Assembly: GCA_012517905.1 (NCBI GenBank)
Contig: JAAYUE010000033.1
Coordinates: forward strand, 1 to 64,000
From: Clostridiales bacterium
GTDB taxonomy: Bacteria; Bacillota; Clostridia; Christensenellales; CAG-138
Direction: 5' to 3'
Length of the DNA stretch: 64,000 nucleotides
Shown: one piece after another, positions 1 through 12,357 of the stretch
How positions within the stretch are numbered: position 1 is the stretch's first letter
How the letters are laid out: each line of letters begins with the position of its first letter
Position numbers and translations under genes: made by a program
Notes under the pieces: model-generated
What the model was told of the DNA's origin: nothing
The model's database searches: none
The model's input: only the letters and a program-made list of their open reading frames with translations

Positions 1-1
1 A

Positions 2-163
2 GCAGATGTAAAATCCGGTCTTGCTCCCAGCGATCAAACCACTACGCAGAAGTATTATCGCGTCCAGCTCGGCGCATTCTCCGTCAAGGCAAACGCCGAC
101 GCCATGCTCAAAAAGGTCAAAGCGGCTGGCTTCACCGATGCATTCATAAAATATTCTGAATAA
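2..163 (+). CDS. C-terminal fragment of a SPOR-domain protein, probably an endolysin/N-acetylmuramoyl-L-alanine amidase (5' truncated by window edge)
   Basis: Open frame from the window edge: ADVKSGLAPSDQTTTQKYYRVQLGAFSVKANADAMLKKVKAAGFTDAFIKYSE*, a SPOR repeat motif (YRVQLGAFS..NA..ML.K.KAAGF) typical of Firmicutes phage endolysin tails. Confidence 0.7.
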   Translation, partial: ADVKSGLAPSDQTTTQKYYRVQLGAFSVKANADAMLKKVKAAGFTDAFIKYSE

Positions 164-248
164 GCATAGCTTTCACTACGGATTTTCCTCTCTCGCTGTC
201 CTCTCGATAGTGAAGGGAGTTTTGTCCCTTCGGATGGGAGGCTTCATC

Positions 249-458
249 ATGAAAGCAAAGAATACAACCGAAACACGAATAGGCAACGTCACCTATATCG
301 TCACATCCGAGTGCTCGCCCACTGCTACGGAGACGGTGGAAAAGAAGCTGGAACGCCTGATATTACGGCATATTTCGGACAAGGAATGTTCTCCGTTTTG
401 TATCAATAAACCTCTTGCTATGTGTGAAAATAAGAGCGAATATGGTACCTACAATTAA
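249..458 (+). CDS. TnpW-like transposon-encoded small protein
   Basis: MKAKNTTETRIGNVTYIVTSECSPTATETVEKKLERLILRHI; short ORF directly upstream of a large serine recombinase, as in TnpW/TnpX-type elements. Confidence 0.6.
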   Translation: MKAKNTTETRIGNVTYIVTSECSPTATETVEKKLERLILRHISDKECSPFCINKPLAMCENKSEYGTYN

Positions 459-2135
<1,677 letters not shown>

Positions 2136-2136
2136 C

Positions 2137-2177
2137 GGCGTGTGACTATAATAAATGCAGCACACGCCGATTTTTTA
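2137..2177 (+). terminator. Rho-independent terminator after the recombinase
   Basis: CGGCGTGTG / CACACGCCG stem followed by ATTTTTTA. Confidence 0.75.
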
Positions 2178-2245
2178 GGCATTGGGGAATTGTCCATAGC
2201 GCGTTTCTTCTGATGATCGAATTTCAGCATCGCATCTGCCTCCCG

Positions 2246-2274
2246 CTCCCGCGCGCCCCGCGGGTTTTTCTTTT
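2246..2274 (+). terminator. Orphan terminator hairpin CCCGCG-cgccc-CGCGGG-TTTTTCTTTT
   Basis: Short GC stem followed by a T tract with no adjacent + strand gene end of its own. Confidence 0.5.
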
Positions 2275-2360
2275 AACGGACGATGGGAAAAAGAATTGGG
2301 ATATGACATCCCCTTTGAATCATCGCAATCATATCCCTTGGGCCTGCGTGAGCGTGCGCC

Positions 2361-2576
2361 GATGTAATGAAACCGGTTTGAAATGATATGAACTCCATCG
2401 CTTCGCAGCATGGCGTCTTCTTAGAAACTTGCCAAAAGGGTTCAATATCCACATCGTTACAATGTATAGATGCAATGAAACCGGCTTGAAATGATAGGAA
2501 CGCCGTCGCTTCGCGGCACGGCGTCTTCTTAGAAACTTGCCAAAAGGGTTCAATATCCACATCATTACAATGTATA
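2361..2576. repeat. Two tandem copies of a 108-bp unit
   Basis: GATG(T/C)AATGAAACCGG(T/C)TTGAAATGATA...CAAAAGGGTTCAATATCCACATC(G/A)TTACAATGTATA at 2361-2468 and 2469-2576; about 90% identical by eye. Confidence 0.93.
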
Positions 2577-2801
2577 ATAGAAGCGACGCCTGTGTCGGCG
2601 GAGCGGGCCGCCGCCTTGCGGCGCGCGGCGCGAGCCCGGCGCAACGTCGGTTCTTGACAAATAAAACGCGTTTCATGACATATTCCATCGGAAAGGTGTG
2701 AAAGTGGATATCATGCAAAATAAGGCAGACTGTGTGCGCAAAACGGTGAACCAAACGCCGTCCATGCGGGGTGCCGGCGAAAGGACGGAGCATAACAAGG
2801 G

Positions 2802-3509
2802 ATGAACATCTTCATCTGCGACGACAGCGCGGCGCATTCGTCGCTCTGCAAAAAAACGCTCCTTCGCCTCTCGCAGCGGCACGACGTTCATGTGAAAATC
2901 AGGACTTTCCCGTCCGGCGAAGCGCTGCTCTTCGAGGCCGAGGACGCGTTTGCATCCGTGGATCTCGTCTATCTCGACATCCGCATGCCCGGGCCGGACG
3001 GACTGGAGACCGCAAAGCGCCTGCGGGACATGGGGTACGTCGGAGACATCGTCTTCTTCACCGTCACGCCGGACTTCGCCATCGCAGGCTACGACGTGAG
3101 CGCGCTGCACTATGTGGTCAAGGACCAGACCTCCGCCGAGAAATTCGAGGAGATCTTCCTGCGCGCCTTGGCGCGCAAGCAGCGTCGCGAGAGCGAGGTG
3201 CTCGTGCTCACCTGCGCGGGCGAGAGCCGTTGCGTACCGCTTGAATCCATCCGCTATTTCGAGATTCAGCAGCGCATCGTCACGGTGTATTACGACGAGG
3301 AACAGTTTGAGTTTTATTCCACCATGATGCGCATGGAGGAGCAGCTCTTCAACAAAGGCTTTGTGCGCACGCACAAGTCCTTTCTGGTGAGCAAACGCTA
3401 CATCCGCTCCATCGACAGCGCGAGGGTGCTCCTCGATACCGGCGAGGAACTGCCCGTCGGCAAGCGCTACTATGCCGAGAGCCTGAAGAGCATTGGCGCG
3501 GCGAGCTGA
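2802..3509 (+). CDS. LytTR-family response regulator
   Basis: N-terminal receiver (IFICDDS, VYLDIRMPGPDG) plus C-terminal LytTR domain (IRYFEIQQRIVTVYY...FVRTHKSFLVSKRYI). Confidence 0.9.
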   Translation: MNIFICDDSAAHSSLCKKTLLRLSQRHDVHVKIRTFPSGEALLFEAEDAFASVDLVYLDIRMPGPDGLETAKRLRDMGYVGDIVFFTVTPDFAIAGYDVSALHYVVKDQTSAEKFEEIFLRALARKQRRESEVLVLTCAGESRCVPLESIRYFEIQQRIVTVYYDEEQFEFYSTMMRMEEQLFNKGFVRTHKSFLVSKRYIRSIDSARVLLDTGEELPVGKRYYAESLKSIGAAS

Positions 3510-3565
3510 CAAGCGCCGCCAACCCTTTTTCCATTTCGCCGGCGAGCGGCACAGATGCGAGGAAT

Positions 3566-4804
3566 ATGATGAACAGACGGTCAAACCCCATTCCACCGAC
3601 CGCGGCTTTGCTGGCGCTGCTGCTGGCTTGCCTTCTCATTCCCCTGACGGCGCTTGCGGCGACCTCCCTCGGCAACGACAACCATACGGACACGGACGAC
3701 TACTGTCTGCGTGCGCACGACGTGCGAATCGGGCTGAGCGAGTTTTCAACCAGGACGCGAACGCAACTGGAGGCCGACATCGTCTCCGCCTCCGCATTTG
3801 AGTTTTACTATCGCAGCGACTGGAGCAGCGTCACCTCCGGCTACAGCGTAGATTTTTCCAACCTTGTCGACGCGGTCAGTTCAACCGGCTATCCAGTCAC
3901 TGTGACGCTGGACCCCGTTTCGATGAGCGTATCTTCGTATGTCACGTTTCGCGTGTTCGTCGTGGACGACACGCCGACCCCGACGCCCTCCTATCCCGTA
4001 ACGTACCAGTTTATCAGCGCGACGCCCGGGCACGACCTGCCCGAGGGCGTTCTCTCCCAGCTGCCCGCGGATACGGTCGCAGGCATCGGAGAAACCGTCG
4101 CGCCCTCGTTTTTGATGGACGCGGTACGCGACGGCGCGGGCGAGTGGACGTTTTCCGGATGGACGCCCGCAGATCAGTTCGCCATCGGTCCGGGCGTCGC
4201 GTTCACCGGTTCCTGGACCTGGACGGCGCTGCCCGTGTATTCGGTGGAATACGTCTTCGTCAGCAGTTCGAGCGGGCGCGCGCTGCCCGACAAAGTGCTC
4301 GATCAGCTGCCCGCCGGCTCGTTCGGCGTGGAGGGGGATGTATTCACCGCGCCGGGTTCCTGCCATTCCGTCCGCATCGGCGGCGGCGTCTGGCGCTTTA
4401 AGGGCTGGAGCGCCGCCAGCCTGACCATTACGGACGGAGATCTCACGTTCACCGGCACATGGCGCTGGTATACCGACCATACGTCGGCGGCGGCCACGTC
4501 GGAGCCCACGCCCGCCGCGTCTCCAACCGCGGCGCCCACGCCGGAGATCACCCCGCCGCCCACCGTACCGCCCGAGACGCCGCAGCCGACCGCCTCGGCC
4601 TCCCCTGCGATGCAGGTGCTCGAACAGACAAACAGCAATACGCCCGCGCCGCCGACAGGCAGCGCGAAGGGAGGAGCCGCCCAAATGATGATCGCAACGG
4701 TGCTGACCGCCCTTGTCGCAACGCAGGCGTTCGCCGTCGCATCCGACCTGAAGGTGCTCAAATGGTACGACGCCAGAAAAGCGGCGCGGAGGACGAACGC
4801 ATGA
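3566..4804 (+). CDS. Secreted/surface protein with two SHIRT-like repeats, Pro/Thr-rich stalk and C-terminal TM segment
   Basis: Signal peptide (LLALLLACLLIPLTALAA); repeats YPVTYQFISATPGHDLPEGVLSQLPADT...GEWTFSGWTP and YSVEYVFVSSSSGRALPDKVLDQLPAGS...GVWRFKGWSA; TPAASPTAAPTPEITPPPTVPPETPQPTAS linker; C-terminal hydrophobic helix. Confidence 0.75.
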   Translation: MMNRRSNPIPPTAALLALLLACLLIPLTALAATSLGNDNHTDTDDYCLRAHDVRIGLSEFSTRTRTQLEADIVSASAFEFYYRSDWSSVTSGYSVDFSNLVDAVSSTGYPVTVTLDPVSMSVSSYVTFRVFVVDDTPTPTPSYPVTYQFISATPGHDLPEGVLSQLPADTVAGIGETVAPSFLMDAVRDGAGEWTFSGWTPADQFAIGPGVAFTGSWTWTALPVYSVEYVFVSSSSGRALPDKVLDQLPAGSFGVEGDVFTAPGSCHSVRIGGGVWRFKGWSAASLTITDGDLTFTGTWRWYTDHTSAAATSEPTPAASPTAAPTPEITPPPTVPPETPQPTASASPAMQVLEQTNSNTPAPPTGSAKGGAAQMMIATVLTALVATQAFAVASDLKVLKWYDARKAARRTNA

Positions 4805-4998
4805 GCTGGCTGGTCAACGTTCTCATCGGCGTATTGGCCGTGGCGCTCGTCGCGCTGGTCGTCATTCGCATACGTCTTAAGCGCCGCCTCGACAGCATAG
4901 ACGGCATGGTCGGCGTCACCAGACGCGGCGGATATGACGGCAAGATCGTCGGCGGTGAATTTACAAAAGTCTACAAACACAAGCAATCGCAGCGTTGA
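4801..4998 (+). CDS. Small single-pass membrane protein (65 aa)
   Basis: ATGA overlap with the upstream CDS; MSWLVNVLIGVLAVALVALVVIRIRLKRRLDS... Confidence 0.65.
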   Translation: MSWLVNVLIGVLAVALVALVVIRIRLKRRLDSIDGMVGVTRRGGYDGKIVGGEFTKVYKHKQSQR

Positions 4999-5018
4999 GC
5001 TGCGCGATTCCGTTCTCC

Positions 5019-5046
5019 TCACGCCCCGCCCCGCGCGGGGCTTTTT
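5019..5046 (+). terminator. Terminator after the SHIRT-protein operon
   Basis: CCCCGCCCCGCGCGGGGCTTTTT hairpin plus T tract. Confidence 0.65.
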
Positions 5047-5196
5047 GATCTATGTGCCGGGATTTCCAATAAAAAAAAGAAAAATGTGCGTCTTGTCACA
5101 GTCAAACCGACCGCGGCAAGTTATAATCATCATGAAGATTTCTGCGGTTCCATGTCCATTCAGGCGGACATCCCGCTCGGGAAGGAGAGATGCCTG

Positions 5197-7662
<2,466 letters not shown>

Positions 7663-7700
7663 CCGCCTTTCTCATGGCGTCTGCTCGAATATGTATGCGC

Positions 7701-7732
7701 GAACGGCGCCCGTCGTACGACGGGCGCCGTTC
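7701..7732. terminator. Perfect 32-bp palindrome, possible terminator downstream of copA
   Basis: GAACGGCGCCCGTCGT|ACGACGGGCGCCGTTC, 16-bp arms with no spacer; no strong T tract follows. Confidence 0.55.
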
Positions 7733-7880
7733 CGTACCACGCATGGTAATCCTCTTTTGCAAAAAGGAACCGCCCCGAGTCCTGCATTTGTCGATCAGAA
7801 ATTTACCCCATGTGGTATTTTTCTTTGCCGTTCAAAACCAAGCGTCTTTTTTCGTTTGCAGGACGCACGATTTGTCCGTA

Positions 7881-7889
7881 TGCTATAAT
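7881..7889 (+). promoter_or_regulatory. Extended -10 promoter for the DUF523 gene
   Basis: TGCTATAAT 36 bp upstream of the ATG. Confidence 0.5.
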
Positions 7890-7924
7890 CATTTCATCAT
7901 CCGGTGCAAAAGGAGCTTTTCGCA

Positions 7925-8368
7925 ATGTCAAGCCGTTCCCCCGTCCTCGTGAGCGCCTGTCTGCTCGGCCTCTGCTGCCGCTACGACGGCAAGGCGCAGG
8001 CAAACGAACGCGTGCTCGCGCTCGCAGCATCGCGCCCGGCCATTCCCGTCTGCCCGGAGCAGCTCGGCGGCCTGGCTACGCCGCGCTCGCCCGCGGAGCG
8101 AAGCGAGGCGCGCGTGGTCACGCGCGGCGGCGAGGACGTGACGGAGGCGTTCGCCCGCGGAGCGCGGGAATCCCTCCGGCTGGCGCGCCTGTTCGGCTGC
8201 CGGGCCGCCGTGCTCAAGGCCAATAGCCCCTCCTGCGGCAGCGGACAGATTTACGACGGCAGCTTTTCCGGCAGGCTCGTACCCGGCGACGGGCTGACAG
8301 CGGCGCTGCTGAAGGAAAACGGAATCGCCGTGTTCACCGAAGCGGACGATTTCGACGCGCTTTTGTAA
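7925..8368 (+). CDS. DUF523-family protein
   Basis: VLVSACLLGLCCRYDG, CPEQLGGL.TPR, AVLKANSPSCG; ATG 7925 with RBS AAAAGGAGC. Confidence 0.88.
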   Translation: MSSRSPVLVSACLLGLCCRYDGKAQANERVLALAASRPAIPVCPEQLGGLATPRSPAERSEARVVTRGGEDVTEAFARGARESLRLARLFGCRAAVLKANSPSCGSGQIYDGSFSGRLVPGDGLTAALLKENGIAVFTEADDFDALL

Positions 8369-8424
8369 ACTTATTTTTTTCAGAATTTCCCTGCGTATTT
8401 TTCATATAATTGCAACATGTCCCA

Positions 8425-8452
8425 AACAGCCGGAATCTGTGGCTGTTTTCTT
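8425..8452 (+). terminator. Terminator after the DUF523 gene
   Basis: AACAGCC/GGCTGTT stem with T-rich tail. Confidence 0.65.
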
Positions 8453-8661
8453 ATCTCCCGCCCGATTCACCCCGGGCGGACCTCGATTTTATGCGGTTTT
8501 ACGGCATTGCGATTCCCCATATCTTGTGCTAGTATGAATTTGAAATACTATCTGTTGCGTTTCGCGGCAGACTTTTGATACAACAAAGGCGATACACGGC
8601 CCGTCTGAGCCGGCGGGCCGCTTCTCACGACCAGTATGGATAAGGGGCGCGGTAAAAGGAC

Positions 8662-11184
8662 ATGATGGAAATCATCAAACGCAGCGGGTTGGCGGAAGCC
8701 TACGACCGCAATAAGATCACAAACGCCATACGAAAAGCTTTCGTCAGCACGAACACCGAGGTGCCGGAGGCGACGCTGGAGGCGATCACCGCCGCCGTCG
8801 AGGCGCGCATCCCCCTGCTGCCGCCGCCGGTGCAGGTGGAGCAGATTCAGGATCTCGTGGAAGAGACGCTCATGCTCAAGGGGTATTTTGCCCAGAGCAA
8901 GAGCTACATCCTCTACCGCAGCGAGCGCACGCGCATGCGCGGGCAGCGAAAGAGCATCTGCTCGATGCTTGCGGACGGCGAGCGGCTCGAGCGCATCCTC
9001 GCCAAGATACAGAAGGACTATCCGCAGGAGGCATACGAGCTCTCGCGGCTGGACGAGAAGTTTCGCTCCTTCCTCAAGCCCGAGATGGGCGAGGGCGCAA
9101 AACGCGCCGCGCTCATCCGCGCCGCCGCCGAGCTGACCACGCAGGAAGCGCCGCACTGGGAGTTCATCGCCGCACGGATTTTAATGTACGATTTTCAGGC
9201 CGAGCTGACACGCTCGCTCGAAGAGCTGGGTCTGGGCGGGTTTTATGAAAAGGTGCGGTATCTGACCGAGAGCGGACTCTATGGCGCATACATTCTGGAG
9301 CACTATACAAAAGAAGAGCTCGACGAAGCGGAGCGTTATCTCAACCCCGGCAACGACGAAAAGCTCACCTATTCCGGCCTCGAGCTGCTGCTTCGGCGCT
9401 ATGTCATCCGGAGCCACCAGGGTCAGCCGCTGGAGACGCCGCAGGAGATGTATCTCGGCATCGCGCTGCATCTGGCCATGCCGGAGCGGCAGGACCGCCT
9501 CCTCTGGGTGCGCCGCTTTTACGAAATGCTCAGCTCGCTGAAGGTGACCATGGCGACGCCGACGCTCGCCAACGCGAGAAAGCCGTTTCACCAGCTCTCG
9601 AGCTGCTTCATCGACACCGTGCCGGACAGCCTGACGGGCATCTACCGCAGCATCGACAACTTTGCGCAGGTGAGCAAGTACGGCGGCGGCATGGGTCTGT
9701 ATTTCGGCAAGGTGCGCGCAAAGGGCAGCACCATCCGCGGCTTCGAGGGGGCGGCGGGCGGCGTCATCCGCTGGATTCGCCTCGCCAACGACACCGCCGT
9801 GGCGGTGGACCAGCTCGGCGTGCGCCAGGGCGCGGTGGCCGTCTACCTCGACGTCTGGCACAAGGATTTGCCGGAGTTTCTGCAGCTTCGCACCAACAAC
9901 GGCGACGACCGCATGAAGGCGCACGACGTGTTTCCCGCCGTGTGCTATCCCGATCTGTTCTGGAAGACCGTTCGCGACAACATAGAGGGCAACTGGTATC
10001 TCATGTGCCCGCACGACATCCTGGCCGTCAAGGGATACTGTCTCGAAGATTTCTGGGGCGAGGCGTGGGAGAGCCGCTATCGCGACTGCGTGGCGGACTC
10101 CCGCATTGAAAAGCGCGTCATCCCGATCAAGGAGCTCGTGCGCCTGATCCTCAAGAGCGCGGTGGAGACCGGCACGCCGTTCGTCTTCAACCGGGACGCG
10201 GTCAACCGCGCAAACCCGAACCACCACACGGGCATGGTCTATTGCAGCAACCTCTGCACGGAGATCGCGCAGAACATGAGCGGCATACAGGACGTGAGCC
10301 AGGAGATCGTGACCGTGGGCGGCGAAACGGTGGTCGTCAACACCACAAAGCCCGGCGATTTCGTGGTCTGTAACCTTGCGAGCCTGTCGTTGGGTCAGAT
10401 CGACCTGACCGGCGACGAGCTGGAGACGCTTGCCGGGCACGTCGTGCGCGCGCTGGATAACGTCATCGACCTCAACTTCTTCCCCGTGCCGTACGCTAAG
10501 GTGAACAACCTGCGCTATCGCCCGATCGGCCTCGGGGTGAGCGGATATCACCATATGCTGGCCAAAAACCACATCGGCTGGGAGAGCGAGGAGCACCTGA
10601 AATTTGTGGATCAGGTGTTTGAGCGCATCAACTACGCCGCCATCTCGGCGAGCGCGGATATCGCCGCCGACAAGGGGCGCTATGAATACTTCGACGGCAG
10701 CGACTGGCAGACGGGCGCCTATTTCCACAAGCGCGGCTACAAAAGCGCGCGCTGGCAGGAGCTTGCGGAAAAAGTTGTCAAACAGGGCATGCGAAACGGC
10801 TGGCTGCTCGCCATCGCGCCGACGAGCAGCACCAGCATCATCGCCGGAACGACGGCGGGCATCGACCCCGTGATGAACCGCTACTTCCTCGAGGAGAAGA
10901 AAAACGGGCTCATCCCGCGCGTCGCGCCCGATCTCTCGCCGGAGACCTACTGGTACTATAAGAGCGCGCATCTGATCGACCAGACCTGGTCCATCCGCGC
11001 GGCGGGCGTGCGCCAGCGGCATATCGACCAGTCCCAGAGCATGAACCTCTACATCACAAACGACTTCACCTTCCGCAAGGTGCTGAACCTGTATATCCTC
11101 GCCTTCGAGCACGGGATCAAGACCGTTTACTATGTGCGCAGCAAGAGCCTCGAGGTGGAGGACTGCTCCGCCTGCTCGTCCTAA
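8662..11184 (+). CDS. nrdA: Class I ribonucleoside-diphosphate reductase alpha subunit (ATP-cone)
   Basis: N-terminal ATP-cone (IIKRSGLAEAYDRNKITNAIRKAF), R1 core motifs, C-terminal SKSLEVEDCSACSS redox tail. Confidence 0.94.
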   Translation: MMEIIKRSGLAEAYDRNKITNAIRKAFVSTNTEVPEATLEAITAAVEARIPLLPPPVQVEQIQDLVEETLMLKGYFAQSKSYILYRSERTRMRGQRKSICSMLADGERLERILAKIQKDYPQEAYELSRLDEKFRSFLKPEMGEGAKRAALIRAAAELTTQEAPHWEFIAARILMYDFQAELTRSLEELGLGGFYEKVRYLTESGLYGAYILEHYTKEELDEAERYLNPGNDEKLTYSGLELLLRRYVIRSHQGQPLETPQEMYLGIALHLAMPERQDRLLWVRRFYEMLSSLKVTMATPTLANARKPFHQLSSCFIDTVPDSLTGIYRSIDNFAQVSKYGGGMGLYFGKVRAKGSTIRGFEGAAGGVIRWIRLANDTAVAVDQLGVRQGAVAVYLDVWHKDLPEFLQLRTNNGDDRMKAHDVFPAVCYPDLFWKTVRDNIEGNWYLMCPHDILAVKGYCLEDFWGEAWESRYRDCVADSRIEKRVIPIKELVRLILKSAVETGTPFVFNRDAVNRANPNHHTGMVYCSNLCTEIAQNMSGIQDVSQEIVTVGGETVVVNTTKPGDFVVCNLASLSLGQIDLTGDELETLAGHVVRALDNVIDLNFFPVPYAKVNNLRYRPIGLGVSGYHHMLAKNHIGWESEEHLKFVDQVFERINYAAISASADIAADKGRYEYFDGSDWQTGAYFHKRGYKSARWQELAEKVVKQGMRNGWLLAIAPTSSTSIIAGTTAGIDPVMNRYFLEEKKNGLIPRVAPDLSPETYWYYKSAHLIDQTWSIRAAGVRQRHIDQSQSMNLYITNDFTFRKVLNLYILAFEHGIKTVYYVRSKSLEVEDCSACSS

Positions 11185-11227
11185 GCGGCGCGCAAGGCAA
11201 AAATTTTTCACAACGGGAGCGTAACCG

Positions 11228-12271
11228 ATGGAAATCCTCAAGCAAAAGCCGCTGTTCAACCCGAACGGCAGCACCGACCTCGCCCAGCGCCGCATGATCG
11301 CGGGCGACACGACGAACCTCAACGACTTCAACAACCTCAAATACGGCTGGTCGCACGACTGGTACCGCCAGGCGATGAACAACTTCTGGATCCCCGAAGA
11401 GGTCAACCTCTCCACGGATGTGAAGGACTATCCCTGCCTGCCCGCCGCCGAACGCCGCGCCTATGATAAGATTCTGTCGTTTCTGATCTTTCTGGACAGC
11501 ATTCAGACCGCGAACCTCCCCGCCGTCGGCGAATACATCACGGCCAACGAGGTCAACCTCTGCATCGACATCCAGACCTATCAGGAGGCCGTCCACAGCC
11601 AGAGCTACAGCTACATGCTGGACACCATCTGCGAGCCGCAGGTGCGCAACGAAGTGCTCTACCAGTGGAAGACGGACGAAAACCTCCTTGCGCGCAACAC
11701 GTTCATCGGCGACGCGTACAATCATTTTTACCGGGAGCGCACGGCGGAAAACCTCATGCGCACCATCGTGGCCAACTACATCCTCGAGGGCGTCTATTTC
11801 TACAGCGGGTTTATGTTCTTCTATAACCTCGGCCGCAACAACCTCATGCCCGGCTCGGTGCAGGTCATCCGCTACATCAACCGGGACGAAAACACGCATC
11901 TCTGGCTGTTTCGCAGCATCCTGCTCGAGCTCAAGCAGGAGAATCCGGAGCTGTTTACACCGGAAAAGGTGGCGCTTTACCGCGCCATGATCCGCGAAGG
12001 CTGCGAGCAGGAGATCGCCTGGGGGCATTATGTGATTGGGGACGACGTCGCGGGGCTGACGAAAGAGATGATCACGGACTATGTGCAGTATCTGGGAAAC
12101 CTGCGTTGCACGAACCTCGGCTTTGAGAAGCTCTACGACGGGCACGACGCCGAGCCGGAAAATCTCACCTGGGTGAGCCAGTACAGCAACGCGAACACGA
12201 TCAAGACGGACTTTTTCGAGGCGCGCAGCACCGCCTATGCCAAGAGCGGCGCGCTGGTGGACGACCTGTAA
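11228..12271 (+). CDS. nrdB: Class I ribonucleoside-diphosphate reductase beta subunit
   Basis: FLDSIQ, EAVHSQSYSY (E, H and radical Tyr spacing), YWE.F-type helices; follows nrdA. Confidence 0.94.
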   Translation: MEILKQKPLFNPNGSTDLAQRRMIAGDTTNLNDFNNLKYGWSHDWYRQAMNNFWIPEEVNLSTDVKDYPCLPAAERRAYDKILSFLIFLDSIQTANLPAVGEYITANEVNLCIDIQTYQEAVHSQSYSYMLDTICEPQVRNEVLYQWKTDENLLARNTFIGDAYNHFYRERTAENLMRTIVANYILEGVYFYSGFMFFYNLGRNNLMPGSVQVIRYINRDENTHLWLFRSILLELKQENPELFTPEKVALYRAMIREGCEQEIAWGHYVIGDDVAGLTKEMITDYVQYLGNLRCTNLGFEKLYDGHDAEPENLTWVSQYSNANTIKTDFFEARSTAYAKSGALVDDL

Positions 12272-12304
12272 GTTTTTTTATCGTTCAGTACGTCGTTTCA
12301 ATAC

Positions 12305-12337
12305 AAAACCCCGCGGAAATCCGCGGGGTTTGTTTTG
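12305..12337. terminator. Terminator between nrdB and the convergent ABC exporter
   Basis: AAACCCCGCGGAAATCCGCGGGGTTTGTTTT hairpin. Confidence 0.75.
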
Positions 12338-12357
12338 CTCCGCATGTTCTCGCTGCG

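Noticed and set aside
2273-2644. Minus-strand ORF with repeated IHCNDVDIEPFWQVSKKTPC peptide
   Set aside because: Periodicity is fully explained by the 108-bp DNA repeat being a multiple of three; no RBS or family support.
5093-5127. CueR/CsoR-type copper operator before copA
   Set aside because: TTGTCA and TATAAT are 23 bp apart and no convincing dyad was found.
8515-8560. Possible paired NrdR boxes upstream of nrdA (CATATCTTGTG and ATACTATCTGTTG)
   Set aside because: Half-sites are poor and the separation is about 29 bp rather than the usual ~31-32; too weak to annotate.
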